Shown: positions 1-10,375, counted from the first letter of the stretch. The stretch is 64,000 bases of DNA from Topomyia yanbarensis (GCF_030247195.1 NC_080672.1:63704549-63768548); one strand, 5' to 3'. A program made the numbers and translations. The notes: generated from the letters alone by a model not told the origin.

Positions 1-230
1 TAGAGCACTTTTTTTCCTCCATACGGGGTGCCTCGGTCTAGGCGAATAATGTTGAAATCATTTAAGTTGAAATTAATGTTTGAGGTAAGCCATGTTTCAC
101 ATAGAGCAAACGCATCGCATTTTAAATTATGCAGTAAAATTTTTAAGGAATCAATTTTTGGTATGATACTTCTGCAATTCCACTGTAAAACAGTAATGGA
201 GTCTTTCACCTTAGGAGTTGAATTATCCAT
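1..230 (-). pseudogene. I-like LINE ORF2, N-terminal endonuclease start (runs off window)
   Basis: Read on the minus strand from an ATG at 230 there are about 76 open codons to the window edge. The peptide contains the AP-endonuclease opening QWNCRSI (the Asn that binds metal in this family), then FALCETWL with the catalytic Glu, then RGTPYGG. These are the first motifs of the endonuclease of I/Jockey-group non-LTR retrotransposons. An extra A in the A-run after GG probably shifts the frame near the edge. ORF1 of the same element lies directly upstream (363-1490), so the order ORF1-ORF2 is preserved. The rest of ORF2 (reverse transcriptase, RNase H) is outside the window. Clade assignment to I is from ORF1 resemblance. 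Confidence 0.75.
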
Positions 231-362
231 CGAAATATATAATTGCTGCAAGGATGGGCCATTGAGCAATCAGCTGCTCTAAAAATGTTCTAATTGTTGG
301 GAGGAAAGCTGAAAGTATACTCTTTAGTGGTTCAGAAATGTTGAATGCTTTAAAAATCCAAT

Positions 363-1490
363 CTATAATTTCTGAGGCTCAGAGGAAGTCGAAATTTTAT
401 TATTTCCAATAATGGTGTTTTGTTTGGATTGTACATTCCCAAAACCGGGCGGAATTGGCTTCGGTTTTGAATCGGAATTTTTCGGTTTTGGGCGCAGTTT
501 ATCTATTGGTGGAGAAATTTTAAGGTCGTTTCTTGGCAACTTGGGAAAAGAAGACTGTTTTCTTTTTCTGGAATTTCCGGGTAAAACAAATGATGTACCT
601 TCGCACGCTCCGTCAGAGTCAGACTGTTCCGAAAATAGAGATGTGTAAGTGTTTTCTAAGAAGATGGGTTTAGGGGTAGCATTTTTCAACATTTCTGCAT
701 AGGAGCGCTTAGACCTCTCCTTCAAGAATCGTTTAATTTTATCCTCGCGCAATTTATAAATGGGGCATGCAAGGAGCTCATGCGAGTTTTCTCCGCACAT
801 TAAACATTTTTCTGAATTTTCATTGCATGTATCCTCTTGATGAGAACCCCCACATTTGCCACACCGTGCCTTATTGGAACAGTAAGTGGCTGTGTGGCCA
901 AGCTGTTTACAATTAAGGCAATTTCTCTACACGAGGGATAAAAAGGCGAACAGGGAGACGAATCTTATCGATAATGACATAGTTGGGCAGCGCAGACTCA
1001 GCGAAAGTCACTCGAAACGAGTCAGTCGAAAACTTTATCTCCTTCGTGTGATACTGAATGCAATTGCTTGCATTCAAGTATCTTTACGTCTTTAAGTATG
1101 GTGTCTTTGAAACGACCAACCCCATGCTTAATTAAGTCATCAACAGTCAAAATCGATTCTGGGATGATCCCATCAATTTCAATTTCCTTTGAAGGAATAT
1201 ACGCTCTATATTCACGCGTAAAAAGCTCGCAAGAAGCAATTGCATTGGCTTGTTTGAGACTACCAACGACAATGCGTATTTTATCTTTATTAGCTTTGAC
1301 GATCTCTTTTGCATCCGAGAATCGCAAAGTCAATTTGAATGATATTTAGCGCCTTTACTTTACGCCTAATAAATACAATCCATGGTCCCGTTGACGACTA
1401 TGGGTAAATTTTAATTCTAATAGGGTGTACATTTTCAGCAGAAAGCTTAGGGGGAGGGTCTGTTACTCGTTCTCCCATCTCGTCATCCAT
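363..1490 (-). pseudogene. I-like LINE ORF1 (gag-like, three CCHC knuckles), broken
   Basis: This is the nucleic-acid-binding ORF1 protein of an I-clade retrotransposon. The probable ATG is at 1488-1490 (MDDEMGERV...). The middle part (1333 down to 1022) reads IRIVVGSLKQANAIASCELF and EYRAYIPSKEIEIDG, the conserved ORF1 core. Three zinc knuckles follow: CLNCKQLGHTATYC, CGKCGGSHQEDTC and CLMCGENSHELLAC. The tail is basic and Pro-rich (KERSKRSYAEML) and ends at the stop at 363. It cannot be translated whole: there is an in-frame TAG near 1400, a frameshift near 1333 and another between about 920 and 1022. It sits 132 bp upstream of ORF2, as expected for this class. Non-functional but recognisable. 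Confidence 0.8.
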
Positions 1491-2199
1491 TTTACCTAGC
1501 AAGAAAAACTATCACAAAAAGGAATGAAAAATATACCTGTTATCTGCTATCTCTTAGGTGACGAAGACACCGGTAGAACACACCTCATGTGTTACGTTGT
1601 AAACTCGGTGCCCGTTGTTTGACAATGTGACACTTGCTGTCCTTCTTCGTCGCGTTGCTTCTTCAGTAGAGAAATAGGCCTACCTGCAACACTTCAAAAC
1701 TCTCTCCGATTAAGCTGCTCGTCGGTATCACCACCACAAGCGCGCTCTCTCCGTTTCCACCACCGCGGTAGACAAATGTGGCTTGCTGCGAAAATCCCAC
1801 TGTCGATGCGGCACTTTTCGGTGCCACTTGTTTTCCTTATTCGTCGTACCGCTTCTGCGGTAGACAAATAGAGCAAATGGGTCTACCTGTGACGCTTCCC
1901 CTCTCGTCGATTATAATTACCCGACGACACCAATACAATATATTTTTTCTGTGTGTACAGACACAATCACTGCCGATTTCTGCCACCACGATAGGCAAAT
2001 TCGTCTACCCGCGGTTTGCTGTCAAAACACCACTTGTCGAGGATGCCGTTGACCACGCCTCCGACGTATCAACTGTTGACTCACACTTAACAAACTGGTC
2101 TCTCTCTCTCCCACAATAAACGCATACAGCGTCTCGCACTCCGTCGCTCTCTCGAGAACAAAACCTTCCACCTGGAGGCACAACCGTCTCAGCCGGTTG
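1491..2199 (-). repeat. Probable I-like LINE 5' UTR with degenerate repeats of about 190 bp
   Basis: Upstream of the ORF1 start the sequence is GC-richer than its surroundings and contains recurring blocks: a TTCGTCG-GCTTCTgCGGTAGA-AAATAG block near 1641 and again near 1835, with partial versions near 1757 and 1985. Spacing of the two clearest copies is 194 bp. Tandem 5' modules are common in LINE 5' UTRs, so I read this as the promoter-bearing leader of the element whose ORFs lie at 1-1490. The upstream boundary is uncertain; it is set where a different repeat begins at about 2200. Confidence 0.45.
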
Positions 2200-2332
2200 C
2201 AAAAACTGTTATGGGCAGCTAGACTTGTCCCATTTGCTTCAAAGTTGGTGCAAGTACTTCTGGTCGGAATAAGAATCGACTCAGGGGTGAGCCGATTGAG
2301 TTTTCAAAAATTTATTATATTTCTGGGCATCG
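2200..2332 (+). mobile_element. Single-arm fragment of the 37.5-38.6 kb foldback family
   Basis: The stretch containing GCTAGACTTGTCC, TTTGCTTCAAAGTTGG, AATCGACTCAGG and GCCGATTGAG matches, with substitutions, the outer part of both arms of the palindromic element at 37517-38608. It ends at TTTCTGGGCATCGTA, which resembles the terminus TCCTGGGCAGTCTA of that element. Only one arm is present, so this is a truncated copy abutting the I-like LINE leader. Confidence 0.55.
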
Positions 2333-3055
2333 TAGTAAGAATGACTGCCACGAACCTGATGAACAACATGTCGACTCCGACATATTTGAAACAAATAAAA
2401 ATATAATATTTATTTAGGTTAATCAGCGTGAGTTCAATGTTGTCTTCATGTTAACATATTTTGAAATGCAAATAGGTACGTGGTAGGTAGGTGATAAGAT
2501 GGTCTGAGTGAGAGAGGGGTGCAACAGTCAACTTCATATTATACCTTCCATTTAAGACAAGGTCAGTGAAAATTGGTTCAGTTCTCACCGACGTTTAGTT
2601 TTGGAATATGTCCGAAACCCAGGACTTCCGAAATTATCGATAGTGGACCATTTATTCCAAGAATCATTGGTTCACCATCAGTGATCTAGGCCAGAGAATC
2701 GGAGAAATTTGATGTTTATTTCAATATTACAATTGTACCGGTTTATATGAGAAATTCCTATGTGACCGCAATAACCAACTTGTAACTAGAGAACCAAACG
2801 TCAGTACTAAATGAAATTCGATAGCAGTCATTGGAAGTATTATATCTTTTATTTGGAAATCTAGTTCGTAAAATTTCATTAAGAGTTCGCTGGCAAATAG
2901 GTATGAAATTACCTTAGAAACTTTTGCTTCCATCATTCGCTCTTATAGGTAATTTTATCACGATGAACTTAATATTACTATCAGTAGCATCATTTTAGTC
3001 GCTTTACATGATTGTATATATACGCACAGGCGCAATGTATGATGAAAAAACATAG
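2333..3055. other. Non-coding stretch, nothing recognised
   Basis: AT-rich sequence without convincing coding potential, RNA gene or transposon terminus. The longest minus-strand reading frame (2727-2936) has no recognisable motif. Confidence 0.4.
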
Positions 3056-3289
3056 ACACCAAAAAGTAATCAGTCCAAAATCAGCGGTGCTCATATCCAG
3101 GACAAACGTATTAGTCAAAAGCTGCATTCGGTAGCCCCAAATAAACAGCCAGCAGGAAGCTAATACCAAAGACTACTTGTGATTCGTAAGTTGAAACAAA
3201 GAAGAACAGCTGAACACGAACACCTTCACAGCATTAACGACATCGAGAGTGATTTGGATGACCTCAGAGATACAGTAGGCGAAGATTGA
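3056..3289 (+). pseudogene. Short coding relic or 3' exon remnant, function unknown
   Basis: One frame from 3056 to a TGA at 3287-3289 reads as 77 residues of protein-like composition, broken only by a TAA at 3161-3163. The downstream half (about 41 residues) is charged and helix-prone (KLKQRRTAEHEHLHS then IESDLDDLRDTVGED). About 110 bp after the stop there is an AATAAA within TATAAATAAAACA, as at the end of a transcript. I do not recognise the protein. It could be the degenerate last exon of a gene, a processed pseudogene, or a retroelement piece. The composition differs from the AT-rich flanks, which is the main reason for listing it. Confidence 0.35.
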
Positions 3290-5820
3290 TTTGAAGGTTA
3301 TTGCTTGATAACTAATACTAAATCAAACTCGTTAAACTATCACTATAAAATGTTTCTAAAGGTTTACACCTAGTAGCTAAATTAAACTAAATATAAATAA
3401 AACATTTTTTTTTGTTGGAGACGAACCACTTAATCTGATGAGCCGAAGCCGAAATGCAGCTTCCATAACTAATTTAGTTACAGGTTTTGTGCCCTTAACG
3501 CGCAAGTTTTTAAACAATTTTCTCCTTTGAGGATAAGGATTAGTTTAGACCCAATTTTTTCTCCATTAAGGGCCAATTTCTTAACTCTCATTTAACGCTT
3601 AAGCCAGGTTTAAACGTACTGGTGAACCTAGTTTAAAAGTTAAGCGAGGGTGAAGAAATCAGCCATAAGTGGAATTATAGCATGGTTTAGCAATTTGATG
3701 AGTCTGCCTAGGCCCAGTTTTCCGTTCTAAGTTTATAACTGATTTGATCTAGAATACGTATCCGGTTTTCAATTTCATTGTTATTATTTCGGTAAATTTG
3801 CTGAAAATAGCCTGCAAAATGGATCTAGTAGAACTTTGTGACAATTAAAACATATAGAAACACAGGATTCGATCGAGGGTAATTCCTTTTGAGAAGTTCC
3901 AATTTTTTTATCTGTCATTGATGCAAACAGTCTCATGCTGTTGTTCTTGGCCTACCGTCCTACCGTAATCCTACCAGTAGCCGCCTTGGACATTTAACCA
4001 TTTTACATATCTCTAACCTGGGCCCGAAAACCGACCAGCAAATCTCGTAAGCATGACAAGGCCAAAACGTTGACCTTCGCCGAGTTCGGCAAGTAAACCA
4101 CCATTCTACGTTCCGAAATCCAGTCCACTCCCTAGCCAAGAAACCCTCAGTTGGCGGCAGCCAAAGCTTAAGCGTATAAAAATGACGGTACAGATAGCAA
4201 AAACGTACACGCGGTGCTTTTTAAATAGCCACTCCTTTTTGATTGAGTCGCGACACGCGGCTAGTGGCGCGGAAGCAGTACAGCTGCTGCCGAACGGTAC
4301 CTACCTAAACCTATAAGGTCTGACCGCGGCAGCCGTGACTGTGCCATTCTACATCATCAGCTGTGACTAGCCACTCGCGGGATTCCTCCTGGCTATGTGT
4401 GGCTCCGTGACCGTGCGGACACCGAGCATAACTGTACAATGTGTAAAATTGCTATACATTCATACTCGACTTGGCCGACGATCAATCGACCGGCAACGTC
4501 CGACTGGAGTGGAATGGAATGGAATGGAATCGGTTCCTTTGGATACGGCCGGCCAGCCAAGCCTCAGCCTCAGCCTAGGTCGGACTCGATTTGATTCTTT
4601 TTATGATTATTCAAAATAATGGAGGAAACTGGTGCACTGTATCTCTTTATTTTAGCTTGCGAAATGTGTGTATGTAGCGGAGCACCAGCCGGGAGGTTCG
4701 GCCTCGGAGGGTGGACATTGTCGAGATTTCGAATGCGTTTGTCCCAGATTGGGACGCGAATGTCTGCTCTCACATGTTTATTAGGCCGCCAGCATTATTA
4801 TTATTATTTGACCAAAGCTTGACGCTGACTACAGGAACAGAAACACTTATTAAAATTAATGAGTTTCGTTGGTACACTTTGATCCGATTCCTGGTTCGAC
4901 CGACTGGCAGTTGAAATGAATCACTTGTATTAATTACTCACGATTCGATTGAATTGGATTGTAGTGGAGTGGAGTAGGCTTATTAGAATGCCTTTAAGTG
5001 CTCTCGAGTACTGGCGGTCAGTGGTGTATAGATGCACTACTGCAAGTCGGTCTAATCATGGTGCATTCCCTCTCTCTTGCCTTCTGTTACAGTTATATGG
5101 GATCTCTTTTCACAGTTGATTATTCGATTGGAATACGCAGCCATTGTATTTAGGTATGTATGTATGTATGTATGTGTTACAAATGCATGTGTATGAATGC
5201 ATAATTTCTGCTACTCACAGCTGGTAACAGTGGGCTACTTGCCCAAGGCCAAAATGGAATTGGATAGGTTTGAAAATTGTCGGCAGTCTATTCATTCTCA
5301 AAACGAAATACTTCGTCTTGCAAATACAGCAAATATCAGAGAGCCATTGAGTTAAAATTTTGCTTCTCCTATTGTTTACCTGATCTCCATTTGCAAAGTT
5401 GCCGTCAGATAAAATTAACGATCTTTGTGATTATATAAAAAGAAACTAGTTTTTCGACACTGATCTATGAGCTTAATCTTTGTTAAATATTAACCAAATG
5501 TTGGGTTCCAGTTGGATTTACAATAAGACAGTTGACCTGCGTTAAGCCAAACCGAACTGAGCGTCATAATTTTTTTGTAATATTTTTCATGTTGAAATGC
5601 ATTTTGGAAAGCTTACCATTAACATGACAAGTCAAGGAACACTTTTCTGTATTCGTTTACAATTTGCGTTCTTAAAAATAAATAGATGTAGATGTTGCTA
5701 GTGCTATGTTTGCTGCGATAGCGTTTTTAGAGCATGTATTTCAAAATGACGTTCGGTCCTCTTTGGCTTAACACAGGCCAGTTGAAAATCTATATCAGAA
5801 AATTTATTTATTTAATTATT
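3290..5820. other. Non-coding stretch with minor simple repeats
   Basis: No gene could be supported. It holds a GGAAT run (4507-4531), a (GTAT)n run at 5153-5176, and a moderately GC-rich block at 3950-4760 with TATA-like strings (TATAAAAA near 4178, TTTAAATAG near 4221) but no initiator at the right distance. Short frames at 4395-4914 overlap each other in several phases and look like chance. Confidence 0.35.
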
Positions 5821-5986
5821 TTTTTTTATTTCAATTATAGAGGTTTTAACCTTAAGGTCATTCGCCTCTTCGGGTTAGAAAAATCTCTTAGGAAAAATTT
5901 CTAACCCTATGTGCGGGGTCGGGACTCGAACCCAGGTGCGCTGCGTACAAGGCAATCGATTTACCAATACGCTACGCCCACTCCCC
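5821..5986 (-). mobile_element. tRNA-derived SINE, complete copy
   Basis: On the minus strand the element opens GGGGAGTGGGCGTAGCG, has an A-box-like TAGCGTATTGGT and an exact B box GGTTCGAGTCC (near 5930), the internal RNA polymerase III promoter of a tRNA-derived SINE. A body containing GGGTTAGAAATTTTTCC and an A-rich 3' tail (T-run at 5821 on the plus strand) follow. Flanks on both sides are TATTTATTTA-like, giving a plausible but low-complexity target duplication. A diverged copy lies at 19385-19502. It resembles mosquito tRNA SINEs (Feilai or Gecko type); I cannot choose between names. Confidence 0.75.
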
Positions 5987-6260
5987 TATTTATTTATTTA
6001 CTTATTTATTTACTTTACTTTATTTAGGGCGGGAAAGCCCATCTGAGGAGCAATCCTCAATGCGCTTAACGACCCAGCCATCGTTGCATATGGCAATGGT
6101 AGAGATAGTGCTTTTCAAAAATTTTGTGACAAAACATATTAGCCTTAAAATACACATCAATACATATTAGTTTCTACTTAACCCATTATTGCCCATGTTA
6201 TTTGTAACGCACAGCACAAATGTAGCTTTCAGGTCGAAAACAATTATGTTATCATCAAAT
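5987..6260 (-). mobile_element. Probable LINE 3' UTR and (TAAA)n tail
   Basis: On the minus strand the sequence reads GGCTGGGTCGTTAAGCGC, then TGGGCTTTCCCGCCCTAAAT and a degenerate TAAATAAAGTAAATAAATAA tail, the usual end of a Jockey/CR1-type LINE. No coding part is attached. The SINE at 5821-5986, in the same orientation, begins exactly where the tail ends, so the tail probably served as its target. Confidence 0.45.
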
Positions 6261-6349
6261 AAAACTATTTTTGTATGTTGGTAGCCACCATCCTAGCTTG
6301 AGTCTTGCTCTGCATGCGGCTCCACTTAACAGTACGCTCAAATTTCGTT

Positions 6350-6600
6350 ACCATAAACCGGGGTGACATTGATCACTTTTCGAAGTAATCATTACATATT
6401 TTTCAACGCAACACCATTTTTTCAAGTTTAACATTTTCAAACCATGTACTGATGTATGGTGAAGAAGACTGGATGATTTTCCCTGAAATTTTCCGCTTTT
6501 AACTATTTGTTCAAAAATTGTTTCAATTTCAAGTCCGCTTTCGTATTCCGGGGTGACTTTGATAACCTGCATGTTCACCCACATTAAATTCTTAAGGTCA
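6350..6600. repeat. Dispersed repeat with paired CCGGGGTGACxTTGAT motifs
   Basis: The motif CCGGGGTGACATTGAT at about 6357 recurs as CCGGGGTGACTTTGAT at about 6549, and a looser GGGGTGACCTGATT occurs near 12092. The 87-codon minus-strand frame through this interval is probably a by-product of the repeat, since it starts and ends without context. Likely a MITE or other dispersed family; termini not found. Confidence 0.3.
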
Positions 6601-7185
6601 ATACTTTTCATTCAAATGTTTGTTTAGACTAATTCTGAAAGACATTCAATATTAAATATCGAAAATAGATGTTAATTGGTATTGTACAAAGTATTTCAAT
6701 CTACTGTAAAATTCCAGTGAACAAAACTCGTATAAGTCGAGTCCAACTAGAATAAAAGAATCTAAAAACATTTTTAACTGCTACACTAATTTTATTTCAG
6801 TAGTTTATCAATGTAAAAGAGTTTCATCTATTTTAACGAGTTGGAGTAATGAATATAAAAAATATTGCGAATTTTAGCTGGGAATAATCTAAAATTATTG
6901 CCAACTATATTTAAAAAAATGTTTTTAAAATAAGCGAACTATTAAATAATAAATCTGGCCTTAACTGGCACCTTACTCTAAAGAAAATAAACTCACAATT
7001 AATTATTCTTGCTAAAATGTAAGATTTATTTGTTTTATAAACAGTAGACACTATACGAAGCTTTGTAAAATAAGGTTAAGTAAAATTTCGGTTTTTTTGT
7101 GGTTTTTGTGCCCAAAAACCGAAAAATACACTAAAAAAATATCACATCTCACTATTTTATAAGTTTGAAGTAAGACTCATTCAAA

Positions 7186-7353
<168 letters not shown>

Positions 7354-7365
7354 TATATATAATAG

Positions 7366-7391
7366 AACATAATATAATATAATATAATATA
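7366..7391. repeat. (AATAT)n tract, left part
   Basis: Short pentanucleotide tract that resumes at 7594 on the other side of the MITE at 7392-7593. The two parts look like one array split by insertion. Confidence 0.85.
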
Positions 7392-7593
7392 CCCAAGCAA
7401 CCAGAAGTTCAGATAATACTTAAAAAGCACACTTTAAAGTTCACATAAAGTTCTACGCGAACTTTCAAGCTGCTTAAGCTTTATTGGAACTTGAAAGCTG
7501 CTTAAACCGCTATTAGAGCATAAAACGTATTGCAAAATTACTTAAAACGAGATGCTTATGCAGCTCCCTTATACGAACTTTTGGTTGCTTGGG
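7392..7593. mobile_element. 202-bp MITE inserted in the AATAT microsatellite
   Basis: Terminal inverted repeats CCCAAGCAACCAGAAGTTC at the left and GAACTTTTGGTTGCTTGGG at the right differ at one or two positions. The element is flanked by TA on both sides (390-391 and 594-595), as in TA-targeting Tc1/mariner-like or mTA MITEs. Internal sequence repeats GCTTAA and AACTT motifs and encodes nothing. Confidence 0.8.
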
Positions 7594-7790
7594 TAATATA
7601 ATATAATATAATATAATATAATATAATATAATATAATATAATATAATATAATATAATATAATATAATATAATATAATATAATATAATATAATATAATATA
7701 ATATAATATAATATAATATAATATAATATAATATAATATAATATAATATAATGTAATATAATATGATATAATATAACACAATATGTATGT
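7594..7790. repeat. (AATAT)n pentanucleotide array, right part
   Basis: About 38 nearly perfect TAATA units, degenerating at the right end (ATGTAATATAATATGATAT). Frames rich in YYIIL through it are artefacts. Confidence 0.95.
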
Positions 7791-7853
7791 ATAATATACC
7801 TATATGTATGGACGTCGCCCAATAGGGAGAAAACTGGAGTAACGTTGTAGGTC

Positions 7854-8002
7854 GGAAGGAGATACACGGCAAACAGCGAAATAGAAGAAGGTCCGAAAAG
7901 AGGACAGAAAAGGAAAGGAAAACCCTCGGCTCGTCACCAGGCGCCAAACGGAGATGCACTGATCATCGAAGTGAACGATAAGACGTCCTATGCGAGTGCG
8001 CG
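7854..8002 (+). pseudogene. R1-like LINE ORF1, N-terminal fragment
   Basis: Fifty codons read a basic linker (EEGPKRGQKRKGKPS) followed by GDALIIEVNDKTSYASA. The GDALII..V.D..SYA block is the conserved entry to the ORF1 core of R1-clade LINEs. The frame stops abruptly at the edge of the palindromic element (about 8003), which appears to have inserted here; more ORF1 sequence resumes at 8515. Confidence 0.6.
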
Positions 8003-8432
8003 ACCTTTGACATAAATACGTTAGGCATAAGAACATTAGGTATAATGGTCGATTGGCATAATATACGTTAGGCATAATGGACGATAGGCATAATTCACAA
8101 AAATATAAAAGTAATCGCAATGCTTTCGTTATTATAGAGATATATTCCTACACTTGTTTTTTTTTGGGTTTAACGAGAGACTCCAAAATGAAAAATACCA
8201 TACGACATATTTATCCCCTGCAACTGTAGGGTGTTTTAATCTATTTTTTCGGTGGACGAAATTCTACCACATCCAACGCTCTTATCATTCTAGGCCATCA
8301 CCGCCAAAAAATTATTTTCTTGAAGTGATAATTTATGCCTAAAGTCCATTATCCCTAACGTCCATTATGTCTAACGTACGTATGCCAAACGTCCGTATGC
8401 CTAACGTATTTATGCCTAATGGGGTACACCCG
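8003..8432. mobile_element. Palindromic element with TAGGCATAATGGACGT subrepeats
   Basis: The left end contains CATAAATACGTTAGGCATA, and the right end its reverse complement (TATGCCTAACGTATTTATG). Both arms (about 8003-8100 and 8335-8432) consist of several copies of a 16-20 bp unit of the type GGCATAATGGACGTTA. The centre, about 235 bp, is unrelated AT-rich DNA. It interrupts R1-like ORF1 sequence. The exact termini and target duplication are not clear. Confidence 0.65.
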
Positions 8433-8514
8433 TCCTACGCCGCTCTTCTCAGCAAAATACGTCGCAATGTTGTTTACGTCAAGTGTAATTTTCATTTTTT
8501 CTAAGTGTGTAAAT

Positions 8515-8635
8515 GAACTGAAGGGCGCACTAATCGAGAATTGCAAACTAGATATACCGGCGACTATCCAGTGGCCGTTGCCAACAAGCTGGCGGAGACC
8601 GGCATGATAAAAGTCCGATTGTCGGTGTGCTCTCG
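8515..8635 (+). pseudogene. R1-like LINE ORF1, C-terminal piece, fused to ORF2
   Basis: The frame first reads NELKGALIENCKLDIPATIQ, matching EELKDALIEQCKLDVPATIR in the ORF1 of the related element at 21.9 kb. A frameshift near 8570 leads to DYPVAVANKLAETGMIKV and SVCS, the segment that precedes the zinc knuckles in R1 ORF1. Immediately after this, without a stop, the reading continues into ORF2 C-terminal sequence, so the knuckles and most of ORF2 are deleted. Confidence 0.6.
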
Positions 8636-9315
8636 GAGAGTCCAAGCAAATGGAGGGATCCTTCAGGTGCTGTATGGCGTACCGGCCTGGACTGCTGCAC
8701 TGAACTCAAAGTGGAACCAGACGAAGTTGACAAGTACGTTTCGCCTAATAGCTGTTCGTGTCGCGAAAGCGTTTGGAACGATATCGTCGGAGGCGGTATG
8801 CGTAATTGTCGGGATGATTCCCATCTACATGACTCTGGCTGAGGACGTTGAATACTACCAGCAGAGAAATGCACGTAATTCAAGGACACTCGTCCAAGTG
8901 GACTTGTTGGCTAAGTGGCAGCAAGAGTGAGACAACGCTGAGAAAGTAAGGTAGACCCACCGACTCATCCCAAATGTATCTGCTTGGGTACATAGGAAAC
9001 ATGGACAGGTGAACTTACATTTGACGCAGTTTTTGTCCGGGCACGGATGCTTCCGGAAGTACCTACATCGGTTTGGACATGCTTCGTCAGCCCTTTGCCC
9101 GGAGTGTGTGGACGTGCAAGAGACACCGGAACACGTAGTATTTGAATTACTAGGTTCGAAGAAGTTCGTAAGAGTATGCCTGGTGTGACAGTGGACAATA
9201 TCGACGAAGAGAAGGGCCACACCGAGTATATCTAAGACGCTGTCAACAGAGTGGTTACGAGTATACTCTCCGATCTGCAGAGAAAGTGGCGAAGGGACCA
9301 ACAAAGTAGCATCAT
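8636..9315 (+). pseudogene. R1-like LINE ORF2, C-terminal tail
   Basis: Begins VQANGGILQVLYGVPAW, the post-thumb region of an R1-type reverse transcriptase, then FRLIAVRVAKAFGTISSEA and LAKWQQE. After a stop and a frameshift near 8930-9000 it continues in another phase with LSGHGCFRKYLHRFGHA and CPECVDVQETPEHVVFE, the Cys/His motif found at the end of R1 ORF2. The endonuclease and the catalytic core of the reverse transcriptase are missing. Confidence 0.7.
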
Positions 9316-10180
9316 TAGCTAGAACGCCGCCGGGAAACCACAAATCGGGTTTCGGGAGAAATTCCACCGCCGGGGAACTCTCCTACGGTTTAGACTAGGT
9401 CCATCGCCGGAGAATAGTTGAGTAGTACGCGACATAGCACCGGGCTTGGGTTGTCGGGGCGCCAGTGAACCGGACGTCAGGCTTCACCGGAATCGCCGGA
9501 TCGACCTCGACACCCTCGTTAGTAGGCTAGATCCATCGCCGGAGATTAGACCGAGTAAACGGAGCGGGGAGCTAAATGGCTCACAGAAAGGTACATCGGT
9601 ATCGGGAGCAATCTACCGCCTGGGAACTCACGGTAGGGTAGATTCGCCGCCGTGGACTAGCCGACAGAACCGTGACGAAAAGGGAGCTAATTGGCTCACG
9701 AAACAAACATCGGTACCGAGAGAAATCCTGTTGCCGAGGAACTCTCCGTCGGAGTAGAATAATATCCGAGTTCATCTCGATAAAGCTGGGAGCTAAATAG
9801 CACAAGGAAGCGGGCATCGGTGTCGGGGGAAATTCCTCCGTCGGGGAACTATCGGTTGGTGTAGGGTGAGTTCACCGTTGGGGACTATCCATGTAGATCG
9901 TTATAAGCTGAATGATTTACCGAAACTTGAGCTAAGTGGCTCAAGGAATCAGCACCTAAGTTGAATCAAAGCTCATAGGTCGAGCCACTCCATGAACCAA
10001 GTGAGGCTCCGAGATAGAGCAGAAGAAAGAGGTGCGACGGAAGCACAGCGATCCCCCCACGAAGTAATACTTTGTCGTAGTTCCGTGGGGAAGAAGGGCG
10101 TAAAAAGTAAGAATAGTTTTTAGTTATACACGAACGTGAGTCGTGAGTCCCACACAGTGCCAATACACTACAGGCCAGGC
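9316..10180 (+). repeat. R1-like LINE 3' UTR with tandem modules of about 110 bp
   Basis: The phrase GGGAGCTAAATGGCTCAC recurs with changes at about 9569, 9680, 9790 and (shortened) 9931, each followed by CATCGGTNTCGGGAGAAAT and a GCCG-GGGAACTC block. Earlier half-modules are seen at 9340 and 9480 (TCCATCGCCGGAGA). Period is 109-112 bp for the best copies and about 142 bp for the last. A hairpin-like CCCCCCACGAAGTA/TTCCGTGGGG lies near 10060. The element seems to end near 10180, before unrelated repeat sequence. Confidence 0.65.
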
Positions 10181-10189
10181 TTTTGAAGT

Positions 10190-10375
10190 TTTTTAAACCT
10201 TGCTATAAAAACATACGTACACACATACATTCACACATAAATACACACACAGAAATTTTCTGATCTTGACGAACCGAGTAAAATAGTATATGACACTCGG
10301 CCTTCTGGGCATCGGTTAGACAGTCGGTTTTTGGAGCAATTGCATAACCTTTCTTTATGAGAAAGGCAAAAACAT
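10190..10375 (-). repeat. Dispersed repeat with GCCTTTCTCATA-AAGAAAGGTTATGCAAT end
   Basis: Read on the minus strand, this is the start TTTTTGCCTTTCTCATAAAG, AAAGGTTATGCAATTGC, then an ACTCGGTTCGTCAAGATCAG block and a GT-rich tract. The same start occurs at 15034, 15355, 23815 and, degenerate, 34010. I know this as a very common mosquito repeat type, but cannot assign a class from the sequence. Confidence 0.6.

Noticed and set aside
4395..4914. Cluster of overlapping 65-75 codon frames
   Set aside because: Several phases are open at once on both strands because the block is relatively GC-rich; no motif found.
5910..5980. A possible tRNA gene on the minus strand
   Set aside because: A and B boxes are present, but the acceptor and anticodon stems do not pair as in a tRNA, and a second diverged copy plus an A-rich tail show it is a SINE.
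6348..6611. 87-codon minus-strand frame
   Set aside because: Lies within a dispersed repeat marked by CCGGGGTGAC motifs; no homology recognised.
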